Assembly: GCA_046728115.1 (NCBI GenBank)
Contig: JBKPDW010000223.1
Span: 1-5,590 of the forward strand
Direction: 5' to 3'
From: CAVSWN01 sp046728115
GTDB lineage: Bacteria; Acidobacteriota; Vicinamibacteria; Vicinamibacterales; CAVVIG01
Length of the DNA: 5,590 nt
Shown: piece after piece, positions 1 to 5,194 of the stretch
How the letters are laid out: every line of letters starts with the position of its first letter
How positions within the stretch are numbered: the first letter of the stretch is position 1
Translations under genes and position numbers: made by a program
Notes under the pieces: model-generated
Databases searched by the model: none
What the model was told of the DNA's origin: nothing
The model's input: the letters and a program-made list of their open reading frames with translations, nothing else

Positions 1-327
1 CTACTCGCCGCCGGCCTGCATGGCGTGATCTACGTCTTCTTCTTATCCTCGTCCATCAACGGTCTCTGTCATGCTCGAGGCTACCGGACCTTCGACAACA
101 CCGCGACGAACATCCCGTGGCTCGCGTACCTCACCGGGGGTGAGGGGTTCCACAACAACCATCACGGGTTCCCACGCAGTCCCAAGTTCAGCGTCCGCTC
201 TGGCGAATTCGATCCGAGCTGGCCCATCATTCGGCTGCTGACCCGTCTGAAGCTCGCGCGGCCGTATCAAACGATTGAAGAGATGTTGCGGGGACGGGCA
301 GGTCGACTCAGTGCACGACACACGTGA
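1..327 (+). CDS. Fatty acid (acyl-CoA/acyl-lipid) desaturase, C-terminal part
   Basis: This is the 3' end of a gene that enters from the left edge, read in frame 1 with a TGA stop at 325-327; 108 residues are visible. Membrane-bound desaturases of this family put a double bond into fatty acyl chains using a di-iron centre held by three His boxes, with electrons from a ferredoxin or cytochrome b5-like donor. The third His box, HNNHH, is at 151-165, preceded by the family-typical segments GYRTFDNTATN (85-117) and LTGGEGFHNNHH (130-165). The first ~22 residues are hydrophobic and look like the end of a membrane helix. The tail after the His box contains the usual SPKFSVRSGEFDPSW-like stretch. 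The first two His boxes lie outside the window. The gene is tail-to-tail with the broken brkB gene, 22 bp away. Family assignment is secure; substrate and regiospecificity cannot be read. Confidence 0.93.
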   Translation, partial: LLAAGLHGVIYVFFLSSSINGLCHARGYRTFDNTATNIPWLAYLTGGEGFHNNHHGFPRSPKFSVRSGEFDPSWPIIRLLTRLKLARPYQTIEEMLRGRAGRLSARHT

Positions 328-349
328 AAGACGGCCGGTCGGTGAGAAG

Positions 350-1106
350 CTAGGCACCCTTCAGCGCCTCTGGCTGAACAGGTTGCGAGGCGCGATCGAT
401 GGTCGCGTTCAGTTGCGCCCCCAGCAGAATCGCCAGTCCTGAAAAGTAGAACCACAAGAGCGCCACCATGACCCCGCCGATGGCGCCATAGGTTTTCTGA
501 TAGTTCCCGAAGTGGAACACGTACCACTTGAACCCTAGCGAGACGATCAACCACAGCGCGGTGGCGGCGACCGATCCCGGCGTAATCCACACGAATTCAG
601 GTTTGACGTCCGGGGCAAAGTGGTAGACGCTCCCGATGGCGGTCAGGCCATGGCGAACGCGGCCGGCCACCTAACGATCTGCCACGCGATCGTGAAAGCC
701 GTGCCCAGACTCAACCAGTTCGCGACGGGTTCCGCCGCTGTCGGGCCCGCCATTGCCAGCGTGAAGGACAACACCATGAACAGAGTCAGGGCGCCCGTGA
801 GTGCGATCGCTGTGGCGCGAATTTGCCACCAGGACCGTCCGTCCGAAATGTGATGGGCCTGATTCAACGTGCCGATGAGTGCCGCCATCCCTGATGACAT
901 GCTCCAGACCGTGCCCACGAGACTCAGCGCCAACAGGCGGCCGTGGGGTTTGTCCGTGATCTGGAGGAGTTGTTCGCGGGCGATCGCGACCACATCGCCT
1001 GGCGCGATTCGGCCGACCATCCCCGCCACTTGGTCAATCACGTGTTGGAGAGGCAGGAAGCTGGCCCAGACACCACGAAGAGCAACGCGGGAAAGAGCGC
1101 GAGGGC
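350..1106 (-). pseudogene. YihY/virulence factor BrkB family membrane protein, N-terminally deleted and frameshifted
   Basis: Three minus-strand pieces in two frames together give a recognisable YihY/BrkB inner-membrane protein of unknown function. Piece 1 (about 1106-1071) reads LALFPALLFVV, the end of the first conserved helix. Piece 2 (about 1068-646) reads WASFLPLQHVIDQVAGMVGR, then an EQLLQI segment, the family-typical TVWSMSSGMAALIGTLNQAH and further hydrophobic helices, and stops at 643-645. Piece 3 (646-350) reads LTAIGSVYHFAPDVK, then the typical WITPGSVAATALWLIVSLGF, GNYQKTYGAIGGVMVALLW and GAQLNATI motifs, ending in TAG at 350-352. A missing base near 1069 and another near 647 explain both frame changes. 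The N-terminal part (the AAALAYY-like helix start and cytoplasmic leader) is absent and replaced by glucokinase sequence. The coding order and conserved motifs make the family call strong; the gene cannot give a normal product as it stands. Confidence 0.85.
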
Positions 1107-1235
1107 CTTTCGCACGTCACGTGCCATGGTGCTGGCCGTCATCTTCGGCCCTGATGGAATTCTGATGGGGGTCTTCCGTCCAGTGGCGAGCACCTTGATG
1201 TGGGATCCGCCGATGTCGATGACGAGCACTCTCAT
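1107..1235 (-). pseudogene. ppgK: Polyphosphate glucokinase (ROK family), N-terminal fragment only
   Basis: Starting at ATG 1235-1233 on the minus strand, the first ~37-43 residues match the start of polyphosphate/ATP-dependent glucokinases: MRVLVIDIGGSHIKVLATG, followed by K-x-P-x-R-x-IPSGPKMT. The D-I-G-G-S motif (residues 7-11) is the phosphate-1 loop of the ROK/actin-like ATPase fold, and IPSGPKMT is typical of PpgK just after it. An intact enzyme is about 240-260 residues and phosphorylates glucose with polyphosphate or ATP. Here the match stops around residue 40 and the same frame continues directly as LALFPALLFVV, which belongs to a BrkB protein. All sugar-binding and catalytic residues beyond the first loop are missing. 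No strong Shine-Dalgarno is visible upstream (tagactgaacctgcg before ATG). The fragment is most simply a deletion remnant. An artefactual join cannot be excluded. Confidence 0.8.
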
Positions 1236-1600
1236 CGCAGGTTCAGTCTACCGCGCGCCACGCGAGCGATGGAGTCGTTCTGATTTGGCACGGCCAAAAA
1301 CTGACGCTGAGCCCGCATAGCTCGCGCCGTGCCGCTATCGCCGATTCTGTTGGGGAGGGCTGATTGACTTCAGTGTTTCGCCCTTTACACTTGGGGCGGA
1401 AATCGCCGCGCTGATTGCGGCTGACGGCGCCGACGGTCAGTCGGCCGCTACCGATCTGCGCGCAGCGGCTGACGGGCAAGCGTCGCTGATCAATGGAGGT
1501 TCGTCACAGAGACGTCGCTTGCGCGTTAGTGTGGCGCCGATATGTGCCGTTCCGCACAGTCGAATCGGTCTCCGCCGCGTATTATCGTGAGCGGGGCTTG
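1236..1600. other. Divergent intergenic region, no supported gene
   Basis: This stretch lies between the leftward ppgK remnant and the rightward small-gene pair. Plus-strand frame 1 stays open from 1321 to about 1590 and contains an Ala/Asp-rich run (AALIAADGADGQSAATDLRA), but no ATG, GTG or TTG start with a ribosome binding site is visible, so it is not called as a gene. An in-frame ATG at 1493 could extend the downstream small membrane protein by 36 residues; it has no clear Shine-Dalgarno. A candidate promoter is listed separately. No tRNA-like or CRISPR-like structure was seen. Confidence 0.5.
1364..1391 (+). promoter_or_regulatory. Candidate sigma70-type promoter
   Basis: TTGACT (1364-1369, five of six consensus bases) is followed after 16 bp by TACACT (1386-1391, four of six consensus bases). 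Transcription would start near 1398 and run into the two small genes beginning at 1601 and 1860, giving a leader of about 200 nt. The match is decent for a housekeeping promoter in a GC-rich genome but was found by eye. No operator-like repeat was noticed next to it. Confidence 0.35.
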
Positions 1601-1852
1601 ATGCTGTTTCACTCAAGAACGCATGTGCCAATCTGGGCCATTGTCTTCGCCGTTCTCGCGTTGTCCGGATCACGAACGATTGTCGGCCCTGACGTCGCCC
1701 GGTTGCTCTTGGGTGGCCTCGCCGCTCCAGCGATCCTGTTTACGGTTGTGTCGAAGCTGTGGAAGGGCATGGACTCGAGAAGACGCAACGCGCAGCTGCT
1801 CGCCCTCGCTGACGCACAGGATGTGATGCGTATGGACAACGACTTGGGGTGA
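1601..1852 (+). CDS. Small two-helix membrane protein, unknown function
   Basis: An 83-residue protein starting at ATG 1601, preceded by GCGGGG about 5 nt upstream. It has two hydrophobic segments: roughly residues 9-22 (VPIWAIVFAVLALSG) and 30-47 (VARLLLGGLAAPAILFTVV). A basic patch follows (SKLWKGMDSRRRN) and then a more polar C-terminus (LALADAQDVMRMDNDLG). The basic patch after the second helix suggests a hairpin in the inner membrane with both ends in the cytoplasm. I do not recognise the family. The same frame is open back to ATG 1493, giving 119 residues, but the added N-terminus is Arg-rich and lacks a ribosome site, so I prefer 1601. The stop is 7 bp from the next start, so the two probably form an operon. 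Confidence 0.5.
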   Translation: MLFHSRTHVPIWAIVFAVLALSGSRTIVGPDVARLLLGGLAAPAILFTVVSKLWKGMDSRRRNAQLLALADAQDVMRMDNDLG

Positions 1853-1859
1853 CCATAGT

Positions 1860-2183
1860 ATGAGCGAACCGCTTCCCGGCGACAAAGATCGTCTTAAGGC
1901 TGCTACCGATGTGCTCAACGCTTGCGCCTCTCTGTCAATGGGTGACCGTCTCCTTGTCCTTCAACTCGCGTGGATGCTGCTCGCACAGCAGGCGAGAAGT
2001 GAGGCGCTGGCAGTGTCCGGAGGGTTCGAGAGCGAGCAGGCCCGGCAACTTGACCAGCTTGAAACAATCGGCGTCCTTGTACGGCGGGACACACCCGATC
2101 TGGAGTCGGAACGTCTCCTTCGGGAGGGTGACGAAGAACGAGCTTGGCAATACATGCAGAGTCTACGGAAAGGCGACAAATGA
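1860..2183 (+). CDS. Hypothetical cytosolic protein, 107 residues
   Basis: Starts at ATG 1860 with GGGGTGA about 8 nt upstream, at the end of the preceding gene. The protein has no signal peptide or obvious membrane helix. The first half is an Ala/Leu-rich likely helical region (residues ~10-50, DRLKAATDVLNACASL then LLVLQLAWMLLAQQAR). The second half is charged (ESEQARQLDQLETIGVLV, ESERLLREGDEERAWQYMQSLRKGDK) and probably also helical. I do not recognise a domain. The close spacing with the small membrane protein at 1601-1852 suggests they are co-transcribed and may work together, for example as a membrane anchor with a soluble partner, but that is only inference. Its stop codon TGA overlaps an ATG (ATGA at 2180-2183). 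Confidence 0.55.
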   Translation: MSEPLPGDKDRLKAATDVLNACASLSMGDRLLVLQLAWMLLAQQARSEALAVSGGFESEQARQLDQLETIGVLVRRDTPDLESERLLREGDEERAWQYMQSLRKGDK

Positions 2184-2354
2184 TCGGCGCGTTCCACGCC
2201 CGCAAGAGCACCGCGGAGGGGCGTCGCTGACGAACAGAAATCCGTCGGGCGTTCGATCGACCACGCGCGTGCCTATGCCGCTGACATATACGGTCGTCGT
2301 CGGTATCTCGGGCGCGCCATGCCGTCGTGGTCATTTCGTCTGATGCAAGCGTAG
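2180..2354 (+). pseudogene. Possible small broken ORF coupled to the preceding gene
   Basis: An ATG at 2180 overlaps the previous stop as ATGA, the layout of translationally coupled genes, and GGAAAGG lies just upstream. It reads MIGAFHARKSTAEGRR and then stops at 2228-2230. One base away, a second frame continues from about 2226 as ADEQKSVGRSIDHARAYAAD, then IYGRRRYLGRAMPSWSFRLMQA, with a TAG stop at 2352-2354. Removing one base near 2222-2226 would join the two into a basic protein of about 57 residues. No family is recognised, and the overlap could be chance, so this is a weak call. The following 2355-2443 shows nothing beyond the ribosome site of the next gene. Confidence 0.22.
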
Positions 2355-2443
2355 TTCGTAGCGGACACAAGCCCCTCAATGCAGTGCACTCTTGAACAGG
2401 TCGGCTTCGAGCTGTCTGTCAGGATCGGCCGTGAGGTCTCGCC

Positions 2444-2794
2444 ATGAAGACTGGGATCGGTGTCGTGCTCGCAATGGTCGCCGCGTGTGTAGGCACGGTC
2501 GACGCCAAGACCACTACGCTGGCTGGGTGGGTCAGCGACGAAAGTTGCGGGCGGGCCCACATCACGCCAGGGAACGAGTCCTGTGTCGCAAAGTGTCTCC
2601 GCGGCGGCGCCAGCGTGGGTCACCCCGAATGGCTGCCTCAACGCATGGTCTTGGTGAGCGATGACGGTACGACGATATGGTTCGTGGAGAATCCAGACAC
2701 CCTCATCAAACAGGCAGGGCTGCACGTTCTTGTGGACGCCAAGCAAGGCCAGCACGCAAACAGTGTTCGCATCCTTCGCCTTCGCTCCAGATAG
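2444..2794 (+). CDS. Small exported protein with conserved cysteines (DUF5818-like)
   Basis: A 116-residue protein from ATG 2444, with GAGG about 7 nt upstream. Residues 1-21 form a typical Sec signal peptide (MKTGIG, a hydrophobic core VVLAMVAACV, then cleavage likely after V-D-A). The mature part begins with TTTLAGWVSDESCG and carries three Cys (35, 47, 51) in the pattern GWVSDxxCG...PGNxxCVxKC, followed by GHPEWLPQRMVLVSDDGTTIW and VENPDTL. This layout fits small periplasmic or surface proteins often found in Acidobacteriota genomes (recalled as DUF5818-like), with a predicted compact beta fold. Cys15 lies in the signal core and does not form a lipobox. Function is unknown; the three Cys could allow one disulfide or metal binding. 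It stands alone, with 260 bp before it. Confidence 0.75.
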   Translation: MKTGIGVVLAMVAACVGTVDAKTTTLAGWVSDESCGRAHITPGNESCVAKCLRGGASVGHPEWLPQRMVLVSDDGTTIWFVENPDTLIKQAGLHVLVDAKQGQHANSVRILRLRSR

Positions 2795-2849
2795 CTGCCG
2801 CCTGTGCCGCTTTCGAGATCGTGAGCGGACGGCCTTCGATTGCATTCGG

Positions 2850-3332
2850 ATGGACCGCGCCGACGTCGAGCGGCTGCTTCGTCGAAGACAGTTCTTCGTC
2901 CCACATTTTGAGTACGCGGCGAAGCACCACGCTGAACCAGCGACGCACTACGGCGCCGGTCGACACGAGCAAGCGGCGCGTGAAGCGTATCTCGCGAACG
3001 GTCACTATTTGCATGCGAGCAACCACGCCGCTGAAGCGGCGCGCTTGCATGCCCGCACTTCGGGGAAAGTGAGGCGAATCCGCGGTGGTTCCGATGAGCT
3101 GTGCGATTGGGTACACCTGACGGAAGGTGACGGCGTCTACAGTGAACGTGCACATGAGGCATCGCATCGACGTCTCGATCTTTCGTCGACAGAACCCTTG
3201 CAACGATGTCGCGCCAGACGCGCGGATCACGTGGGGTCTGTCATCGCGGTTACCGCGATGGCGAACGTTCGACGGCAGACGATCGCAGGTCGCACCGACG
3301 TGGGCAACCCTCAACGGACGGAAAATCGTTGA
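2850..3332 (+). CDS. His/Ala-rich helical repeat protein, boundaries uncertain
   Basis: Between 2904 and 3053 the reading frame encodes a His/Ala/Glu-rich stretch: HFEYAAKHHAEPATHYGAG, then RHEQAAREAYLANGHYLHAS and NHAAEAARLHA. This strongly resembles small bacterial proteins built from HHxxAAxHHxxAAxHYxAGxHEKAAxxAHxAxGHHLHAxxHAxEAAKxH, which are predicted to be all helical and possibly metal binding; their function is unknown to me. The nearest in-frame start is ATG 2850, which gives 18 unrelated-looking residues first. The frame then stays open to TAG/TGA near 3332, giving 160 residues. Relatives usually end just after this repeat, and the +1 frame does have GK-stop at 3067-3072, so the original C-terminus may have been lost by a small indel. 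The long opposite-strand frame over 2706-3380 is judged a shadow. Confidence 0.45.
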   Translation: MDRADVERLLRRRQFFVPHFEYAAKHHAEPATHYGAGRHEQAAREAYLANGHYLHASNHAAEAARLHARTSGKVRRIRGGSDELCDWVHLTEGDGVYSERAHEASHRRLDLSSTEPLQRCRARRADHVGSVIAVTAMANVRRQTIAGRTDVGNPQRTENR

Positions 3333-3450
3333 AACAGTCAACGCGATCGTGTTGGCGTTGGCTGTTGCCGCCGCATTCACTACCTGCAGGCGCGACCTTC
3401 ATGCCGTGGACGCTCACCAGATCGGCTTCGTGGAGTGGGCAGCGCGATGA
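3127..3450 (+). CDS. Doubtful ORF, 107 residues, GTG start
   Basis: A frame starting at GTG 3127 runs to TGA 3448-3450. It is largely basic (MRHRIDVSIFRR, DARITWGLSSRLPRWRTFDG) with one hydrophobic segment near residues 70-87 (VNAIVLALAVAAAFTTC). The stop overlaps the ATG at 3447 as ATGA, which would fit translational coupling with the next gene. Against it: a weak ribosome site, overlap with the tail of the frame ending at 3332, and no recognisable family. A faint similarity to BON-domain wording (DARIT...L) is too weak to use. It is listed so that the 3054-3446 stretch is not read as empty; it may equally be non-coding. Confidence 0.22.
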   Translation: MTASTVNVHMRHRIDVSIFRRQNPCNDVAPDARITWGLSSRLPRWRTFDGRRSQVAPTWATLNGRKIVETVNAIVLALAVAAAFTTCRRDLHAVDAHQIGFVEWAAR

Positions 3451-3812
3451 TGGACATTCAACTGGAAATCGAGGGGCTGGCTGATCGTCGCCTCGTTGAT
3501 GCGATTCGGCGCAGCGTTCGTTTGGTGCGTCGACGATTCGCCCAGAATGGCGGATGGCGCGTGGTGATTTCGCCGTCGGACACGCGTGGGGAGTGGGACG
3601 TCGGTGTTCGGGCCCCGTCAGGGTGGCACCTCAGCTCATTTACGGAGACCATCGACGGTCTGCCAGCGTTTGTTGATCACAACCTACGAGAAAGCGTGCG
3701 GCTTGTACAGTTGGGGCTTGCGGTGGCGCGCAAGGCTCGACGAGAGTTCGCCCACGCTGGGTCCTGGCACAATCGATCTGCGCCGTCGCCGTGCGGAGAA
3801 ATCGGTTCGTAG
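3447..3812 (+). CDS. Hypothetical basic protein, 121 residues
   Basis: Starts at ATG 3447 or the adjacent ATG 3450, with GGAGTGGG about 7-14 nt upstream, and ends at TAG 3810-3812. The sequence alternates strand- and helix-like stretches: MDIQLEIEGL, then an Arg-rich helix (RRLVDAIRRSVRLVRRRFA), WRVVISPSDTRGEWDVGVRAPSG, a short loop (FTETIDGLPAFVDHNL) and a second Arg-rich helix (RESVRLVQLGLAVARKARREF). The strand-helix-strand layout with basic helices recalls the ribosome hibernation factor/HPF fold, but the diagnostic residues are not clear, so I leave it unassigned. There is no signal peptide or membrane segment. It precedes groES by 278 bp and is probably a separate transcription unit. 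Confidence 0.55.
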   Translation: MMDIQLEIEGLADRRLVDAIRRSVRLVRRRFAQNGGWRVVISPSDTRGEWDVGVRAPSGWHLSSFTETIDGLPAFVDHNLRESVRLVQLGLAVARKARREFAHAGSWHNRSAPSPCGEIGS

Positions 3813-4090
3813 AGAGCGTGACGAGTCAGATGGATCACGACCCATTGTGCAATATGTACACGGCGGGCGACACGCATTCTCGTATACTCGCGTGGAGAGT
3901 TCCAGAACTGAGCCTGCCAGCGAATCGAAGCTCCCTCTCTGAATGGTGCGGCCCGACGGCCGACTTCGGCTAGTAATCGGAGCGCACGCATCCCGTTCAC
4001 ACGCGCATCGCCCTCGACACGAGCATGTCTGGACGTGGTCGAGCGCATTGGAATCGGCCCCGTCCCTTTCGCGCAGTTGGAGACACAGCC
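3813..4090 (+). promoter_or_regulatory. groES upstream region with candidate -10 box
   Basis: This 278-bp gap holds no supported gene. A TATACT box at 3883-3888 is a good -10 candidate with no clear -35 at 16-18 bp. Just downstream, 3898-3909 is a short inverted repeat (AGTTC-CA-GAACT) that would sit around +4 to +15 of such a transcript. No CIRCE element (TTAGCACTC-N9-GAGTGCTAA), the HrcA operator often found ahead of groESL, was found by eye, and no clear sigma32-type box either. The groES ribosome site GGAGA is at 4079-4083. Regulation by a non-HrcA route is therefore possible. Confidence 0.3.
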
Positions 4091-4426
4091 ATGAATGTCA
4101 GACCGCTCCACGACCGTCTCATCGTTCAACGTCTTGAGGAATCGGCCGCGCGCGCCGGGGCGATCATCATTCCGGATACCGCCAAGGAAAAACCGCAACA
4201 GGGCAAAGTCCTCGCCGCCGGCCTCGGCAAGTCCGACAAGGACGGCAAACGGGTGCCGCCGGACGTCAAGGCCGGAGACATCGTCCTGTTCGGCAAGTAC
4301 TCCGGTCAAGAGATCAAGTTGGACGGTGTGGAATACCTGATCATGAAAGAGGACGACGTCCTGGCGATTGAGGATGCCCGCCCCGCCACAAACGGTGGCG
4401 CCAAGGCCAAAGGCTCGCGGGCGTGA
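4091..4426 (+). CDS. groES: Co-chaperonin GroES (Hsp10)
   Basis: A 111-residue protein from ATG 4091, with GGAGA 7 nt upstream. It covers the full GroES fold, the heptameric lid that caps GroEL and encloses folding substrates in the cytoplasm. Visible signatures are MNVRPLHDRLIVQRLEE at the N-terminus, the mobile loop with the GroEL-binding hydrophobic triplet (AGAIIIPDTAKEKPQQGKV, residues ~22-40), LAAGLGK, VKAGDIVLFGKYSGQEIK and the closing EYLIMKEDDVLAIED. The core ends near residue 96, the usual family length. A polar Ala/Gly/Lys tail of about 15 residues (ARPATNGGAKAKGSRA) follows and is unusual. The gene looks intact. It is followed after 52 bp by groEL, but only a short groEL fragment remains, so this groES either serves a GroEL encoded elsewhere or is itself an orphan. 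Confidence 0.97.
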   Translation: MNVRPLHDRLIVQRLEESAARAGAIIIPDTAKEKPQQGKVLAAGLGKSDKDGKRVPPDVKAGDIVLFGKYSGQEIKLDGVEYLIMKEDDVLAIEDARPATNGGAKAKGSRA

Positions 4427-4441
4427 GTCCGGAGCCTCGGT

Positions 4442-4466
4442 GGCGCGGGATTCGCGCCTCTCTTTT
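4442..4466 (+). terminator. Hairpin with T-rich tail between groES and groEL
   Basis: GGCGCG (4442-4447) and CGCGCC (4453-4458) form a perfect 6-bp all-G/C stem around a GGATT loop, followed directly by TCTCTTTT (4459-4466). This has the shape of a weak rho-independent terminator or attenuator. It ends just before the groEL ribosome site (GGAG, 4469-4472). In an intact operon it could lower groEL relative to groES or stabilise the groES mRNA end; here it may simply end the groES transcript. The T tract is short and broken by two C, so efficiency would be modest. Confidence 0.45.
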
Positions 4467-4478
4467 ACGGAGTAGATA

Positions 4479-4622
4479 ATGGCCAACCAGATTACAGACG
4501 GCAATGCATCGCGTCAGGCGATCCTCCGCGGCGTCAACAGCCTGCCGAATGCGGTGAAGGTGACGCTCGGGCCCAGGGGGCGCAACGTTATCCTCGACAA
4601 GAAGTTCGGTTCTCCCACGCTC
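4479..4622 (+). pseudogene. groEL: Chaperonin GroEL, N-terminal fragment (about 48 codons)
   Basis: From ATG 4479, with GGAG 6 nt upstream, the first ~48 residues are clear GroEL: ASRQAILRGVN, then AVKVTLGPRGRNVILDKKFG and SPTL. LGPxGRNV belongs to the equatorial ATP-binding domain. The match stops at about 4622, exactly where T-K-D-G-V is expected. The same frame then reads an unrelated sequence (GAVGVMDACEQDG and on) to a stop at 4749-4751. A normal GroEL is about 540 residues, so over 90% is missing, including the catalytic DGTTT segment, the whole apical domain and the second equatorial half. The remnant cannot assemble. The break is abrupt rather than a frameshift, because no other frame resumes GroEL, so a deletion or an insertion with later loss is the simplest reading. 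Confidence 0.92.
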
Positions 4623-4740
4623 GGCGCAGTCGGCGTCATGGATGCTTGCGAGCAGGACGGCCACAGTCAACCTGGTGGCGCAAAGTGTCGTGTTCGACCG
4701 CGGGACCGCCCTGGATTCGCGATCGGGAGGGCGGTGATTC
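4623..4740 (+). other. Junction sequence after the groEL break, origin unknown
   Basis: These 118 bp separate the end of GroEL similarity from the next gene start. A short frame (4642-4737) reads MLASRTATVNLVAQSVVFDR and then GTALDSRSGGR before TGA; with the upstream codons it could be the tail of some other protein whose 5' part was lost in the same event. I recognise no family. No insertion-sequence end, terminal inverted repeat or target-site duplication was seen. GGGAGG at 4725-4730 may serve the start at 4741. Confidence 0.3.
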
Positions 4741-5071
4741 ATGGTCTATGACGGTGGCGAAACGTACATGTTCGGGTATCAAGCGGTTCATGAGAAGGCG
4801 CCCGCCGCCTCTGGCGTGTTATACGATCTACACCTCGCAGCGATGGGTGCACGTCGGAGAAAGCGACGATATTCGGCAGAGTCTCTTTCGACATCTGAAC
4901 GAACCGAATGCGTGCATGACCCGCCTGGGTCCGCTCTCGTTCTCGTTCGAAACGATGCCCCCCGCGGAACGTGTGTCTCCTCGTCAGCAAGCACTCGTCG
5001 CTGCGTTGATGCCAGCCTGCAATCCTCAGAGGGTGAACGGCATCCATCGTGATGATTTCCAGTTTCGCTAA
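4741..5071 (+). pseudogene. GIY-YIG fold protein, frameshifted in its signature motif
   Basis: Two overlapping frames together give one small GIY-YIG type protein of about 109 residues. Frame 1 from ATG 4741 (or ATG 4768) reads MFGYQAVHEKAPAASGV up to 4818. The adjacent frame continues from 4820 as YTIYTSQRWVHVGESDDIRQ, then SLFRHLNEPNACMTRLGP, SFSFETMPPAERVSPRQQAL and VAALMPACN, to TAA at 5069-5071. Removing one T of the pair at 4819-4820 restores GVY-TIYTSQRWV-HVG, matching small relatives that read GVYxIYxxxxWxYVGESxxIRxRLxxHL. GIY-YIG domains are nucleases or nuclease-like folds. Aligned without gaps to the I-TevI motif, the second Tyr is His and the catalytic Arg position is Ser, so even the repaired protein may be inactive. 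A GGGAGG precedes the start by 10 nt. Family call is good; function is unknown. Confidence 0.68.
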
Positions 5072-5194
5072 ATGGATCCCCGACGCGCTGGTGGGGCAGT
5101 TGCGACAGGATGCGCGCGCGGAGCTGCGGGTTTCTCGGCATCCTGACGGAGCACTCCAGGAGTCGACACAGATCTGTGGAGGATCTAGGTCGCG
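5072..5194. other. Short intergenic region with a perfect 12-bp palindrome
   Basis: No gene is supported in these 123 bp. CACAGATCTGTG at 5167-5178 is a perfect 12-bp palindrome, about 30 bp upstream of the -10 box of the antitoxin gene, so it could be a binding site for a dimeric regulator. A GC-rich run (GCGCGCGCGG) lies at about 5113-5122. No terminator for the preceding gene is obvious. Confidence 0.35.

Noticed and set aside
943..1320. Plus-strand frames opposite brkB and ppgK
   Set aside because: The minus strand carries recognisable family motifs here; the plus frames are Arg/Pro/Ser-rich shadows.
3127..3300. Possible BON-domain remnant
   Set aside because: Only a few residues (DARIT, LNG) resemble the domain and the spacing does not hold, so it is not claimed.
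2706..3380. Minus-strand frame of 224 residues
   Set aside because: It overlaps the end of the exported-protein gene and the His/Ala-rich repeat on the other strand, and its translation shows no recognised domain.
3841..3862. TTGTGC as -35 for the TATACT box upstream of groES
   Set aside because: The spacing is 32 bp, far beyond the usable range.
3677..4504. Long minus-strand frame (275 residues) covering groES
   Set aside because: It lies opposite a clearly recognisable groES and shows no family motifs; it is a shadow of GC-rich coding sequence.
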